Shown here piece after piece: positions 17,669 through 25,670 of a DNA stretch of 42,038 nt. The position numbers were made by a program, and so were the translations under genes. The notes below the pieces were generated by a model. The model saw only the letters and a list, made by a program, of their open reading frames with translations, ran no database searches and was not told the DNA's origin. The number at the start of each line of letters is the position of its first letter. The stretch's first letter is position 1. Location: NCBI GenBank assembly GCA_016219005.1, contig JACRCN010000010.1, forward strand, positions 1 to 42,038. The letters run 5' to 3'. The stretch is from Deltaproteobacteria bacterium (lineage in GTDB: Bacteria; Desulfobacterota; Desulfobacteria; Desulfobacterales; SpSt-501).

Positions 17669-17857
17669 AGCTTACTCCCGCTTATCGATCGTCCTGAATG
17701 GATTTATGGCAAGATTGGGTATGAATGGGAATACCGTGAAGACTGTATTTTGTTGTTCCCTGGAGAGAATGTGGGCGGGGCGTGGCGAAGGCCCTGCGGC
17801 ATCCGCAGCTATCAACACTTCGAGGGGAAGTACGTGTTGCTCTTGGAGATGATGTAA
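17576..17857 (+). pseudogene. Start-less open frame, possible gene remnant
   Basis: One + strand frame stays open for 93 codons from just after a TGA at 17573-17575 to TAA at 17855-17857, with no ATG or GTG near its beginning. Its 3' two-thirds look protein-like, with many Trp, Tyr, Glu and Asp (for example PEWIYGKIGYEWEYRED and SYQHFEGKYVLLLEMM). The first third is the complement of the 32-aa membrane peptide gene, and antisense of a hydrophobic gene gives just such polar residues. The part from about 17669 onward is otherwise unexplained and may be the C-terminal remnant of a lost gene. Confidence 0.3.
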
Positions 17858-18012
17858 TCAGAGCGCGCTACAAGTTCATCTAAGCCTACCCCCTCGACGT
17901 TCAAGGTTTCAACGACCGTTTGGTCTAATAGGGCTACCTTCGCAACGCCGGGACGCGCTGGTGGGGACATTGGATGGAATTGGATGGGAGATGATTGGCT
18001 AAATGAGTGAAG

Positions 18013-18255
18013 CTATTTTCCGCGGGCAATCTCATAGCCTTCCGGGGTCAGATACGCCGCATAGATGTCAACCTGGTCGGTGCCGGCAACTCCCTTCACG
18101 AAAAGGGAATGAATAATTGATTTGGCATTCGGGACCGTGATCTTGAGCACCTTGGCGATCGCTGTTGTTTCAAGGAAACCCGGAGGTCCTGACGTTTCCC
18201 ACTCGTCGGCCAGGACCTTCAAAAGGGCGAATTCCTGTTCGTTCAACTCCATCAT
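18013..18255 (-). CDS. Small winged-helix-like protein, 80 aa
   Basis: The product begins MMELNEQEFALLKVLADEWE and continues with a helix pair (TTAIAKVLKITVPNAKSIIHSLFVKG) and a likely wing (TDQVDIYAAYLTPEGYEIARG). This is the usual layout of a minimal winged helix, with LTPEGYEIA being common at the end of the fold. It may bind DNA or be a protein-interaction version of the fold. The start is uncertain: ATG codons at 18255 and 18252 both fit, and the preceding sequence has only a weak ribosome-binding site. A longer frame to 18378 overlaps the secreted protein upstream and is rejected. Confidence 0.6.
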   Translation of the reverse strand: MMELNEQEFALLKVLADEWETSGPPGFLETTAIAKVLKITVPNAKSIIHSLFVKGVAGTDQVDIYAAYLTPEGYEIARGK

Positions 18256-18286
18256 GGATCGTCCCGGGGTCGTCTTTTTCTGCTGA

Positions 18287-18613
18287 TCATCGAGTATTAA
18301 CGCGATAAAAATTGCCGGCTTGGTCCTGCAGAAGCCCTTGGCCGTCTTTATCGATGTACCCTCGCATGGTTTCGCCATTCAGGTTTCGCATAACCGTATA
18401 TCCGTTGCTGATATCTGTCGTTCCCTGGAACTTCTTCATCGAGTCGTAATGATACTTTTTCTGCATCTCGATAGACTTGATGCCTGTTCCATAATCGTTT
18501 GCGCGGGTCTCCTGCTTGAATTGCCATCGAGGATCCCAGGCGAATATATCTCCTGCGGAAAGAGACAGCAGGATAATTACGAGCATTGCTATAATGTATC
18601 TCTGCAGCTTCAT
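18287..18613 (-). CDS. Secreted protein of unknown function, 108 aa
   Basis: The product starts MKLQRYIIAMLVIILLSLSAG, a clear signal peptide with likely cleavage after DIFA, followed by about 85 polar residues rich in Tyr, Lys, Asn and Gly (WDPRWQFKQETRANDYG near the mature N-terminus). I recognise no domain. The ATG at 18613 is preferred to one at 18640 because it places the signal peptide at the N-terminus and has AGG upstream. It ends 31 bp before the start of the small winged-helix gene on the same strand. Location is predicted periplasmic or extracellular. Confidence 0.6.
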   Translation of the reverse strand: MKLQRYIIAMLVIILLSLSAGDIFAWDPRWQFKQETRANDYGTGIKSIEMQKKYHYDSMKKFQGTTDISNGYTVMRNLNGETMRGYIDKDGQGLLQDQAGNFYRVNTR

Positions 18614-18714
18614 GGCAACCTGTCCTTTTTGATTTAACAACCGTCAACCTTTTCGGCCGGCCTGTTTATCGAGCCTCCGCTAAATCATCGTTCAATCCGT
18701 CGCGGCTTCAGCCA

Positions 18715-19257
18715 TTATTGAAGAGTGACCTTGGATGCACCGAAGGCCTCCACCCAGGCTTCGAGAAGGCGGTCTGTTCTTGCGTTCAATCTCTTCGCGA
18801 TAATCTCCGCCAGGCGTTTGAAAATGAGGCACCCAAGGGTGGGGTCCTTGGCGGTCATTCCGTTTAGCTCGGCGGCCGGCAGAGCGCAAACCTTTGTCGC
18901 CTTGGAGCATTTGGCAATGACAGCCCGTTTCCCGTTTCCCACCAGCGCCGTCCAGCCGAATATCTGGCCGGACCGAACCGTGTCCACCACGATCTCCCTG
19001 ACATGGTCCATCATCTGCGCATGTACCGACTCTTCGTGCCGGACATCAACCTTGAGAGATTTATCGTTCACCTTCAGGCTCAGCTCGACCTCGCCTTCCA
19101 CCAAACAATAGAGCGTGTCCGCCGGCTCACCGGGCTGGAAAACAACCGTCTGGGCCGGAAAATCCAAAACCTTGCAAGCCGCTGAAATGGCCTCAAGGGT
19201 TTTCAGCGGCACCTCAGAAAAAAAGCGGAATCCTGACAGCGATGGTGTGTCCGGCAT
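18715..19257 (-). CDS. Cyclic nucleotide-binding domain protein without DNA-binding domain
   Basis: The 180-residue protein contains one Crp-type cNMP-binding fold (about 8-135), with FSEVPLKTLEAI, FQPGEPADTLYCLVEGEVEL and SGQIFGWTALVG segments, followed by a helical tail. There is no winged HTH, so it is probably a signal-responsive adaptor. The phosphate-binding cassette (GWTALVGNGKRAVIAKC) lacks the usual R-A-A pattern, so real nucleotide binding is doubtful. A strong AAGGAGG lies 6 nt before the ATG. It is followed about 100 bp downstream by the secreted 108-aa protein gene. Its signal and partner are unknown. Confidence 0.8.
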   Translation of the reverse strand: MPDTPSLSGFRFFSEVPLKTLEAISAACKVLDFPAQTVVFQPGEPADTLYCLVEGEVELSLKVNDKSLKVDVRHEESVHAQMMDHVREIVVDTVRSGQIFGWTALVGNGKRAVIAKCSKATKVCALPAAELNGMTAKDPTLGCLIFKRLAEIIAKRLNARTDRLLEAWVEAFGASKVTLQ

Positions 19258-19490
19258 AATTGCCTCCTTCGAGGGTTGGGGTGGTGGACACCCAAGAAGC
19301 GTATGCTTTGCAGCAAGGGTAAGCCCGATGGCCGACCATGTCCAGGTCCATCGGCCTTCATTCTAAAAAATGGAGCTGTGCGGCCGACGCCGCTGCATTT
19401 CGGTGTGAGTGGACGATAGGAGGGAAGGGCACAGAAGATCTCGGCGCCCGGTCTGCAAATTCGATTCAACCGTCACGATGGCAGTCGCGA

Positions 19491-19524
19491 GGCAGGCTGA
19501 AGACCTGGCGGTCTTCAGCCTGCC
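19491..19524. terminator. Perfect 15-bp hairpin after the EF-hand gene
   Basis: GGCAGGCTGAAGACC at 19491-19505 and its exact complement at 19510-19524 form a 15-bp stem with a 4-nt loop, beginning 5 bp beyond the stop codon of the EF-hand gene. There is no run of T on either side, so it may end transcription by other means or protect the mRNA 3' end. The stem itself is certain; the role is inferred. Confidence 0.65.
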
Positions 19525-19529
19525 GGTCG

Positions 19530-20420
19530 TTAGGCCGTTACATCGACGGGTTTGTAGCTTGAACTCTCGTAGAACAGCTTTTTCATCGTCGCCGAGTCGG
19601 GCTGCAGTGACTCGAACAACGACGCCAAGGCGTCCGTGGCCTCGGTTTCACTGAGTTTGCCGTCGCTGTCGGAATCATACTGGGAGAAAAGATCCTCCAC
19701 ACTGATCGTCTGGCCCGATTGCCCCGTAATCTTGTCCGCCACAGTCTGCATTTCCGTTTTGGCGATGCTGCCGTCCGAGTCCGTGTCGGCGTCTTTTAAT
19801 ATCTGTGCGAAATCCGGCGGAGGCGGAGGCATCGACCCGGGCCCCATCGCGCCCTGCATTCCTCCAGCCTGCCGAGGCGGACCTCCCAGGGATTCCATGG
19901 CGGCCTTGGCCTCGTCCTCGCTCAGCTTGCCGTCGCTGTCGGAATCATACTGGGAGAAAAGATCCTCCACGTCGATTGTTTGCCCCGAGTTCTCGGCGAT
20001 TTTGTCGGCCAATGTCTGCATTTCCGATTGATCGATGCTGCCGTCGGCGTCCGCGTCCGTGTCATCGAACATCTGGCCAAAATCGGGAGGCGGCGGGGGC
20101 ATCGAGCCGGCTGCCATCCCAGCTTGCATGCCGCCGTATTGCGAGGCTTCCTTCCGCAGGGATTCCATAGCGGTATCGGTTTCGTCCTGGCTGAACTGAC
20201 CGTCGCCGTCGGAATCATACTGCGAGAAAAGGTCATCCACATTGACTGTCTGACCGGACTGCTCGGCGATTTCATCCATCACCGTCTGCATTTCCGTTTT
20301 GTCGATAGCGCCGTCTGAGTTCTGATCCATCTTGTTGAACATCTGCTCTTTGCTGGGTCTCATGGATCGGACACTCATTTGACTCCACATGCTGCTGGCT
20401 CCGCCGATTGCACTGACCAT
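19530..20420 (-). CDS. EF-hand protein with six calcium-binding loops in three 90-residue repeats
   Basis: The 296-residue product starts MVSAIGGASSMW and has canonical 12-residue EF loops at 32-43, 69-80, 122-133, 159-170, 212-223 and 249-260, each with D-x-D/N-x-D-G and a closing Glu. They fall into three pairs separated by 90 residues; pairs two and three are preceded by a GSMPPPPPDF linker. Calcium binding is highly likely. There is no Sec signal peptide or membrane helix, so it is cytosolic or leaves by a non-classical route. The start is fixed by AAGGAGG 6 nt before the ATG; a longer frame to 20492 is rejected. The closing DSATMKKLFYESSSYKPVD-type tail may be a localisation signal, but that is speculative. 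Confidence 0.85.
   Translation of the reverse strand: MVSAIGGASSMWSQMSVRSMRPSKEQMFNKMDQNSDGAIDKTEMQTVMDEIAEQSGQTVNVDDLFSQYDSDGDGQFSQDETDTAMESLRKEASQYGGMQAGMAAGSMPPPPPDFGQMFDDTDADADGSIDQSEMQTLADKIAENSGQTIDVEDLFSQYDSDSDGKLSEDEAKAAMESLGGPPRQAGGMQGAMGPGSMPPPPPDFAQILKDADTDSDGSIAKTEMQTVADKITGQSGQTISVEDLFSQYDSDSDGKLSETEATDALASLFESLQPDSATMKKLFYESSSYKPVDVTA
19611..20348 (-). repeat. Three tandem 270-bp units inside the EF-hand gene
   Basis: The gene is built of two full and one partial units of 270 bp. A stretch of over 40 bp covering the second EF loop of each unit is nearly identical at about 19657-19701 and 19927-19971, and is present with a few changes at 20197-20241. The near identity at DNA level between the last two units points to recent duplication or gene conversion. 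Confidence 0.85.
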
Positions 20421-20533
20421 TTGGACCTCCTTGGTTTGATGTTTATAAAAAAGGACTTGCCGCGAGCTGGTCCCGAGCAACTCCTGTGCCAATTTACTAG
20501 TTAATGCCAGGCGCCGCGCAAAGAACGACAGAC

Positions 20534-20820
20534 AATAAGTTACGGAATGGAATCGTGTTCATTTTGGCTGCCTGAGTCTTTTGTCATCCAGAATTTCACT
20601 CGCATGCCTGAGAAGTATGGATTTCCAATTCTTGATCTGATTCGGATGAATCTCATAGCGCTTCGCCAGCTCTTCCAAACTCTCTCTTTTCCTGAAGGAT
20701 TCTATAACCACCTTGGCCTTGAAGCAGCCCTCGTAGATTCGTCTGGGTTTCACGCTTCGCCTTTCATTTTTCCTTAGAGGTTTCACATGGCCTCTGTTGC
20801 CGGGCCCGGCGTAACTTATT
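20534..20820 (-). mobile_element. Decayed insertion element flanked by 11-bp inverted repeats
   Basis: AATAAGTTACG at 20534-20544 is the exact inverse complement of 20810-20820. Between them lies a truncated IS3-type orfA and no orfB. The repeats could be the ends of a small insertion or the scar of a larger IS3-family element that lost its transposase. No clear target duplication is seen. Confidence 0.45.
20559..20786 (-). pseudogene. IS3-family transposase OrfA fragment
   Basis: The 75-residue frame contains RRIYEGCFKAKVVIESF, then LEELAKRYEIHPNQIKNWK, the helix-turn-helix of IS3/IS2-type OrfA (InsE/InsN-like; Pfam HTH_Tnp_1). It stops after LRQPK, short of the leucine zipper and of the frameshift site used to make OrfAB, and no orfB with DDE residues follows. 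The remnant can no longer transpose. It sits between the EF-hand gene and the CpxRA-like genes. Confidence 0.75.
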
Positions 20821-20985
20821 CCGAGCCCCTGGCGCCGGCTTCTTTGGTTCTCCGGAGACTGCTCTATCCTTCACTGCCTGCTTCTCGGGCAATTTTTTCC
20901 CAGGCAGAAATTTCCCTGAGAGGCTCTGGTTGTGTTCCCTGATGGCCATTTGGTATAGTCATCGGTCATCAACGGGAGAACCCGC

Positions 20986-21052
20986 GTAAATTACGGTTAA
21001 GCGCATGTAAAGTTTTGTAACGCGCCGGCACCGTGTCTTTACATTTCTTTAC
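20986..21052 (+). promoter_or_regulatory. Tandem CpxR-like boxes upstream of the response regulator
   Basis: GTAAA-type pentamers occur in phase at 20986-20990 (GTAAA), 20996-21000 (GTTAA), 21007-21011 (GTAAA) and 21017-21021 (GTAAC), making two GTAAA-N5-GTAAA-like boxes. A third perfect box in the opposite orientation (TTTAC-ATTTC-TTTAC) lies at 21038-21052. The consensus is that of E. coli CpxR. They end 67 bp before the CpxR-like start codon, suggesting autoregulation. Confidence 0.6.
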
Positions 21053-21119
21053 TTATGCTCGCGGGGGAAATGGACTAAGATAAAGTACGGGTCAATTGTG
21101 CGCGGAAAAGCGGATCGAT

Positions 21120-21842
21120 ATGGAGCGTATCCTTATCATAGACGACGATGCGGCGTTGTGCGAGCTGCTCAAGGAGTACCTGTCCCCGGAGGGGTTTTCC
21201 GTCGAGGTCGCTCATGACGGCCCGGCAGGCGCCGAGCGCGCCTGTCGCGGGAGTTACGATCTGATCGTCCTCGACGTAATGCTCCCCGGCTGCACCGGCT
21301 TTGAGTCGCTGCGCGAAATCCGGCGCGCTACGGCGACCCCGGTCATCATGCTGACGGCGCGCGGGGGCGAGGTTGACCGGATCGTCGGGCTGGAGATGGG
21401 GGCGGACGATTACCTGCCCAAGCCGTTCAATCCACGCGAGCTCATCGCACGCGCGCGGGCTGTCCTGCGCCGCACCAAGGGGGAGCACGCCGGCGCCGTT
21501 TTAGCTGCGCCGGCTCGCAAGTTGAAAGTCGGTGACGTGGAGATGGATCCCCTGGCTCGCGGGGTGAGTTGCTCGGGGGAGAAGGTCGAGCTCACCGCCG
21601 TCGAATTCGACCTGCTGGAGCTGCTGCTGCGCAACGCGGGCCGCATTGTGTCCCGGGAATACCTGATCAAAGCGGTGCTCGGCCGATCGCTTTCCCCCTA
21701 TGACCGCAGCATCGACGTCCACATCAGCAAACTCCGAAAAAAACTGGGCCACCAAGTGGCCGGCACGGAGCGCATTAAGACGATTCGCAGCACCGGTTAC
21801 CTGTATGCGCTCACCCCGCCATCGGACCCTTGCAGCAACTGA
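21120..21842 (+). CDS. OmpR/CpxR-family response regulator
   Basis: This 240-residue regulator has a receiver domain (1-115) with acidic pocket D8-D10, phospho-acceptor Asp52 in VLDVMLPG and Lys101 in YLPKPF, and a C-terminal OmpR-type winged helix (about 135-232, with LTAVEFDLLELLLRNAGR and RSIDVHISKLRKKLG). The sequence is closest in character to CpxR. It is followed after 19 bp by a CpxA-like kinase. The ATG at 21120 (MERILII) is chosen over a TTG at 21096 because it starts directly at the first beta-strand. The boxes just upstream suggest it binds its own promoter. Envelope stress is the usual signal in this family, but the stimulus here is unknown. Confidence 0.88.
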   Translation: MERILIIDDDAALCELLKEYLSPEGFSVEVAHDGPAGAERACRGSYDLIVLDVMLPGCTGFESLREIRRATATPVIMLTARGGEVDRIVGLEMGADDYLPKPFNPRELIARARAVLRRTKGEHAGAVLAAPARKLKVGDVEMDPLARGVSCSGEKVELTAVEFDLLELLLRNAGRIVSREYLIKAVLGRSLSPYDRSIDVHISKLRKKLGHQVAGTERIKTIRSTGYLYALTPPSDPCSN

Positions 21843-21861
21843 ACGATCAGAGGCCGGCAGC

Positions 21862-23241
21862 ATGCGGAAAACGCGTATCTTCATCAAAATATACCTGTGG
21901 TTCTGGCTTGCCACGGCACTCGTCGTGGCAACCCAGATGACGCTGGATCACTTGACGGAATCGGGGCCGCCCTTTGGACACATACGCCACGAGGTTGGCG
22001 GCCCTCTCGCCTTCTTCGGGGAGATGGCGCTGGACCGCTACCTGCGCGGGGAGTCGTCCTCCCTGTCGCACCTCGCAGATCTGTTCAAGGAATCGACAGG
22101 AATCGATGCCTACCTGCTGGACCAGGGGCGGGGCGTCGGCAACCGGCCGTTGCGGGATGGCAGCGCGCATCTGGCGGCAATGGCTGCTCAAAGCGGCACC
22201 GTGCAGATAGGCTTGCTGCATGACCTTCACGTGGTTGCGCTTCCGGTGAGCGCCGGGGAAACGGGCCGTTTTATCGTGGTCGGGGAGGCGGCGTTTCGCC
22301 CGCCACCGCCGCCCTTCATGCGCCCTCCGCTCGCAGGGGTGCGGATTTTCATCGTGCTTACGGTCTCCGGCCTGGTATGTTACGGACTGGCCCGTTATCT
22401 AACTTCACCGGTCATCGTGCTGCGGCAGGCCACACGTTGTTTTGCCGCCGGGGACCTGGGCGTCCGTGTCGGCCGGGATATCGGCAAGAGAAAAGATGAG
22501 TTTTCCGAACTGGCCGGCGACTTCAACCACATGGCGGAACAGATCGGTTCGCTCATGACCCTTCAGAAACAACTGCTGGCCGACATTTCCCATGAGCTGC
22601 GCTCGCCCCTGGCGCGCCTTATGGTTGCCCTGGAGCTCGCCAGGCGTGCGAGCACCGGGCCGGAGGCGGAGAAAGCACTGAACCGGATCGAACAGGAAGC
22701 CGACCTGATGAACGTGATGATCGGTCATCTTCTAACCCTCAGGCGGATCGAAAGCGGCGTCGAGCAGATAGAAATGAAGCCGGTGGACCTTAGCCAGATG
22801 GTGCGGCAGATTGCATCCGATGCGGCCTTCGAGGCCGTTGGGAAAAACCGGAAGGTCGTCTTGAGCGAATCGGATGAGTGCCGCGTGGTCGGTAACGAAG
22901 AACTGCTTCGGAGGGCGGTTGAAAACGTGGTTCGCAACGCCATCCGCTACACCCCGGAGAATACGTCAGTGGACATCCGCGTTCGGAGCACGGTGCAGGA
23001 TGGGGCTGCATATGCGGAAATCGAGGTGCGCGACCACGGCCAGGGTGTTCCGGACAGTCATATCGCAAACCTCTTCCGACCGTTTTATCGTGTGTCGGGT
23101 GCACGTGAAAGAAATACCGGCGGAGCCGGCCTTGGCCTGGCCATCACCGAACGCGCGCTGAAGCTTCACCATGGAAACGCGGCAGCCCGGAATGCCCCGA
23201 ATGGCGGACTGATCGTTACCATTCAGCTGCCGCTGCAATAA
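21862..23241 (+). CDS. CpxA-like sensor histidine kinase
   Basis: The 459-residue kinase has a first membrane helix (about 7-24), a periplasmic sensor of about 125 residues, a second helix (about 160-178), a HAMP domain, a HisKA domain with the phospho-accepting His244 in DISHELRSPLAR, and a HATPase domain with N-box (ENVVRNAIRYTPE), G1 (RDHGQGVP) and G2 (GGAGLGLAI) motifs. The SHELRSPLARLMVALELAR segment is typical of CpxA. It should phosphorylate the regulator encoded 19 bp upstream. AGGCCGGCAGC precedes the ATG. A longer frame from 21700 overlaps the regulator gene and is rejected. No cpxP-like gene is visible. Confidence 0.88.
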   Translation: MRKTRIFIKIYLWFWLATALVVATQMTLDHLTESGPPFGHIRHEVGGPLAFFGEMALDRYLRGESSSLSHLADLFKESTGIDAYLLDQGRGVGNRPLRDGSAHLAAMAAQSGTVQIGLLHDLHVVALPVSAGETGRFIVVGEAAFRPPPPPFMRPPLAGVRIFIVLTVSGLVCYGLARYLTSPVIVLRQATRCFAAGDLGVRVGRDIGKRKDEFSELAGDFNHMAEQIGSLMTLQKQLLADISHELRSPLARLMVALELARRASTGPEAEKALNRIEQEADLMNVMIGHLLTLRRIESGVEQIEMKPVDLSQMVRQIASDAAFEAVGKNRKVVLSESDECRVVGNEELLRRAVENVVRNAIRYTPENTSVDIRVRSTVQDGAAYAEIEVRDHGQGVPDSHIANLFRPFYRVSGARERNTGGAGLGLAITERALKLHHGNAAARNAPNGGLIVTIQLPLQ

Positions 23242-23576
23242 GCAGTGCTGTCCGTTCGAATCCTCGTATCCGGATGCTTTTTTCATCCCGAGCTCCTTTA
23301 CCGCCCAGTAACACAACATGCTTCCGGCCCGCACAACTTCCCATTGTTGCGCGCAGCGACAACTCGCTTGCCGAACACCCCGAGCAGCTTGCCGTCACCC
23401 TAGCCGGTCGTTGACGCTGCACTTGAAATCTTCGCCATTGCGGAAGTTGGATAATTTTCGTAAGGTGGCTCGACCCTGGTGATTCCTGCTGATCGGTACG
23501 TCCTCGGAATACGTTAACGAAAGCCATGCCTGGATCCATCGCCCCGATTGAAAAGCCCAAGGAGGAGGCTTAACCC
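23242..23576. other. Intergenic region without recognised gene
   Basis: The 335 bp between the sensor kinase and the glycosyltransferase hold no convincing gene. A minus-strand ATG near 23290 has an AAAGGAG upstream, but its frame only runs antisense into the kinase gene. The last 20 bp carry the strong AAGGAGGAGG ribosome-binding site of the glycosyltransferase. Confidence 0.5.
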
Positions 23577-24869
23577 ATGCATTACGACACCGCGCTGCGA
23601 GCCTACACGAGCAAACGCATCGAGGAAATCGGCTCTGCCGACATTCTCGTCGGCGTGCCCTGCTACAACAACGAGAGCACCATCGCGCACGTGATCCAGA
23701 TGATCACCCACGGCCTGGCCAAGCACTACAAGGAGAAGCGCAGCGTCATCTTCATCGCTGACGGCGGCTCCACCGACGACACCCGCGAGGCGGCCAAGGA
23801 GTTTCAAATCAAGCCCTGGCAGGAGAAGCTCATCTCCATCTACCGGGGCCCGGCGGGAAAGGGCACGGCCTTGAGGTCCGTGTTTGAAGCGGCGAACCGG
23901 CTCAACGTGTCGGTGTGCGCGATGGTGGACTCGGATCTGCGCAGCATCACGGCCGACTGGGTAAAATACCTCTTGGAACCGGTCCTGGAGAAAGGCTACC
24001 AGTTCGTGGCCCCCGTGTACGTGAGGCACAAATACGACGGCACCATCACCAACAACATCGTCTACAACCTGACCCGGGCCCTCTACGGCAAACGCATCCG
24101 CCAGCCCATCGGAGGGGATTTTGCCATCTCCCAGGACGTGGCAAGATTTTACGCGGAGCAGGATGTGTGGCTGACGGACGTGGCGCGCTTCGGCATCGAC
24201 ATCTGGATGACCACGAGCGCCATCACCCAGGGGTTCCGGATCTGCCAGTCCAATCTCGGGGTCAAGGTGCACGACGTCAAGGACCCCGGGCAGCACCTGG
24301 GCCCGATGTTCCGGCAGGTGCTGTCGGCGCTCTTCTCCCTGATGGGACGCTATGAAAGTTACTGGAAAGGCATCAAGGGCAGCGAGACGCTGCCGACCTT
24401 CGGGTTCGAGGGCCCATCGGAACCCGAGCCCGTAGAGGTGAATCTCGATTTGATGATCGACCTCTTCAAAACCGGCTACCAGCAGTTCTCGCCGCTCTGG
24501 CGCGAAATCTTTCACGAGGCAAGCTTCAAACAGATCGGCGAAACCGCCTGCATGGACACCAAGGACTTTCATCTCCCCACGGAATCATGGGTGAAAATCC
24601 TCTATGAACTGGCGGCCACCTACAGGCATTGGACCGTGAACCGCAACAGACTGCTGGATATCATGACCCCTCTCTATTTCGCCCGGGTGGCATCCTTTGT
24701 GCGGCAGAGCGGGAGCATGTCATCCCAGGAGGCGGAGGCGCTGGTTGAAGAACAGGCCGTGCTCTTTGAAAAGCATAAGGGTTATCTCACGCAGGTCTGG
24801 GATGAAAAATCCTCCCAGGCCGCGAAGATCGACCCGAAAGCTAAAATCGAATGTCCGGCCGGGGGGTGA
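23577..24869 (+). CDS. GT-A glycosyltransferase (GT2/GT81-like), possibly glucosyl/mannosylglycerate-type
   Basis: The 430-residue protein has a GT-A nucleotide-sugar domain: VGVPCYNNE (25-33), IADGGSTDDT (60-69), RGPAGKGTALR (90-100) and a metal-binding DSD at 118-120, then QPIGGDFAIS and a FGIDIWMTTSAI segment typical of the acceptor side. The overall layout resembles GT81/GT78 enzymes that make glucosyl- or mannosylglycerate (phosphate) as compatible solutes, but I cannot confirm the substrate. There is no membrane helix. AAGGAGGAGG lies about 8 nt before the ATG, predicting high expression. No phosphatase gene is adjacent, so it stands alone between the two-component system and accessory genes. 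Confidence 0.7.
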   Translation: MHYDTALRAYTSKRIEEIGSADILVGVPCYNNESTIAHVIQMITHGLAKHYKEKRSVIFIADGGSTDDTREAAKEFQIKPWQEKLISIYRGPAGKGTALRSVFEAANRLNVSVCAMVDSDLRSITADWVKYLLEPVLEKGYQFVAPVYVRHKYDGTITNNIVYNLTRALYGKRIRQPIGGDFAISQDVARFYAEQDVWLTDVARFGIDIWMTTSAITQGFRICQSNLGVKVHDVKDPGQHLGPMFRQVLSALFSLMGRYESYWKGIKGSETLPTFGFEGPSEPEPVEVNLDLMIDLFKTGYQQFSPLWREIFHEASFKQIGETACMDTKDFHLPTESWVKILYELAATYRHWTVNRNRLLDIMTPLYFARVASFVRQSGSMSSQEAEALVEEQAVLFEKHKGYLTQVWDEKSSQAAKIDPKAKIECPAGG

Positions 24870-25062
24870 GGCAAACGCCAGCGGGCCTGTCCGCCGGGCG
24901 CCCTGACTCGCTGAAAACAGATGGGTTGAATTGCCGGAGTAATATAAAATTCTTATGGCAGGCTATTTCTGGAAGCTTGCCAGGTCTAAACGATTATGGC
25001 CTCGTTCGTAAAGAGTCCGACGTCGATGGGTATCGTGGCCTCCACCCAGGGCGGCTCTGCGC

Positions 25063-25341
25063 CTAGAGCAGCGGAGCGATCTTCTCGGCAGCCTGCTGGG
25101 ATGTGAGCACCGGAACCACCTCGAAATCGACAAGGTCGCTCCAGTTCGCCATCCACTCATCCAGCAACGCACGGTCGGCTGTTTCCATCAACTGGTAGCA
25201 GCGCTCGAGCTTATGATCGACCCAGCTCGAAACATGGACCAGGCCCTCAGGGACCATACGGCCCTCATCGCGAAAGCGGCGATAGACAGGTACCGCGTCT
25301 TTTTCCTTGAAATGCTCGACCACCATGTACAATGTGAGCAT
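25063..25341 (-). CDS. DUF3303-type small protein
   Basis: The 92-residue product begins MLTLYMVVEHFKEKDAVPVYRRF and contains VSSWVDHKLERCYQLMETAD and DEWMANWSDLVDFEVVPVLTS, which match the small ferredoxin-like-fold DUF3303 family (dimeric alpha-beta barrel type). Function is unknown; members may act like muconolactone isomerase-type or monooxygenase-type folds. GGAGGAG lies directly upstream of the ATG. It stands on the minus strand and ends 193 bp after the convergent glycosyltransferase gene. Confidence 0.75.
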   Translation of the reverse strand: MLTLYMVVEHFKEKDAVPVYRRFRDEGRMVPEGLVHVSSWVDHKLERCYQLMETADRALLDEWMANWSDLVDFEVVPVLTSQQAAEKIAPLL

Positions 25342-25403
25342 GGCTCCTCCGGTCCTTGAAGATCTCGGACTGGGATTGCGGGATCTTGAGCCGATTGAAC
25401 GGG

Positions 25404-25655
25404 TCAGGGTTGTGTCGATCTGTTACTGGCGTTTCCGTCGAGAATGGCTTTGCCCTTTGGCGTAAGGATCACCGCGGACTGCTGGACCGAGCCCTTGCTA
25501 TCGACCCGGATGAGACCGTCTATAATCGCGTCCTCCCATACGGTATGCCGGGGACACGTACTTCGCCAAGCCTCCATGGCCTCGATGTAGGTGCGCCGCC
25601 GACTGGCGATCCAGGCAAGGAACTCGAGCCGCAACGGGCTCACCGGCTCGGACAT
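25404..25655 (-). CDS. Small winged-helix-like protein, 83 aa
   Basis: The product starts MSEPVSPLRLEFLAWIASR and contains RTYIEAMEAWRSTCPRHTVWED, then a DGLIRVDS turn and VILTPKGKAIL, which together suggest a compact winged-helix fold. GGAG lies 7 nt upstream of the ATG at 25655. It starts 16 bp after the stop of the glycolipid-binding-family gene on the same strand, so the two are probably co-transcribed. Role unknown. Confidence 0.6.
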   Translation of the reverse strand: MSEPVSPLRLEFLAWIASRRRTYIEAMEAWRSTCPRHTVWEDAIIDGLIRVDSKGSVQQSAVILTPKGKAILDGNASNRSTQP

Positions 25656-25670
25656 CGCTTAACTCCGCGG

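Noticed and set aside
20764..20949. Minus-strand ORF of 61 codons upstream of the IS3 remnant
   Set aside because: Lys/Pro/Arg-rich with no transposase motif; overlaps the inverted repeat end.
23242..23290. Minus-strand ATG near 23290 with AAAGGAG upstream
   Set aside because: The frame only continues antisense through the histidine kinase gene and has no domain resemblance.
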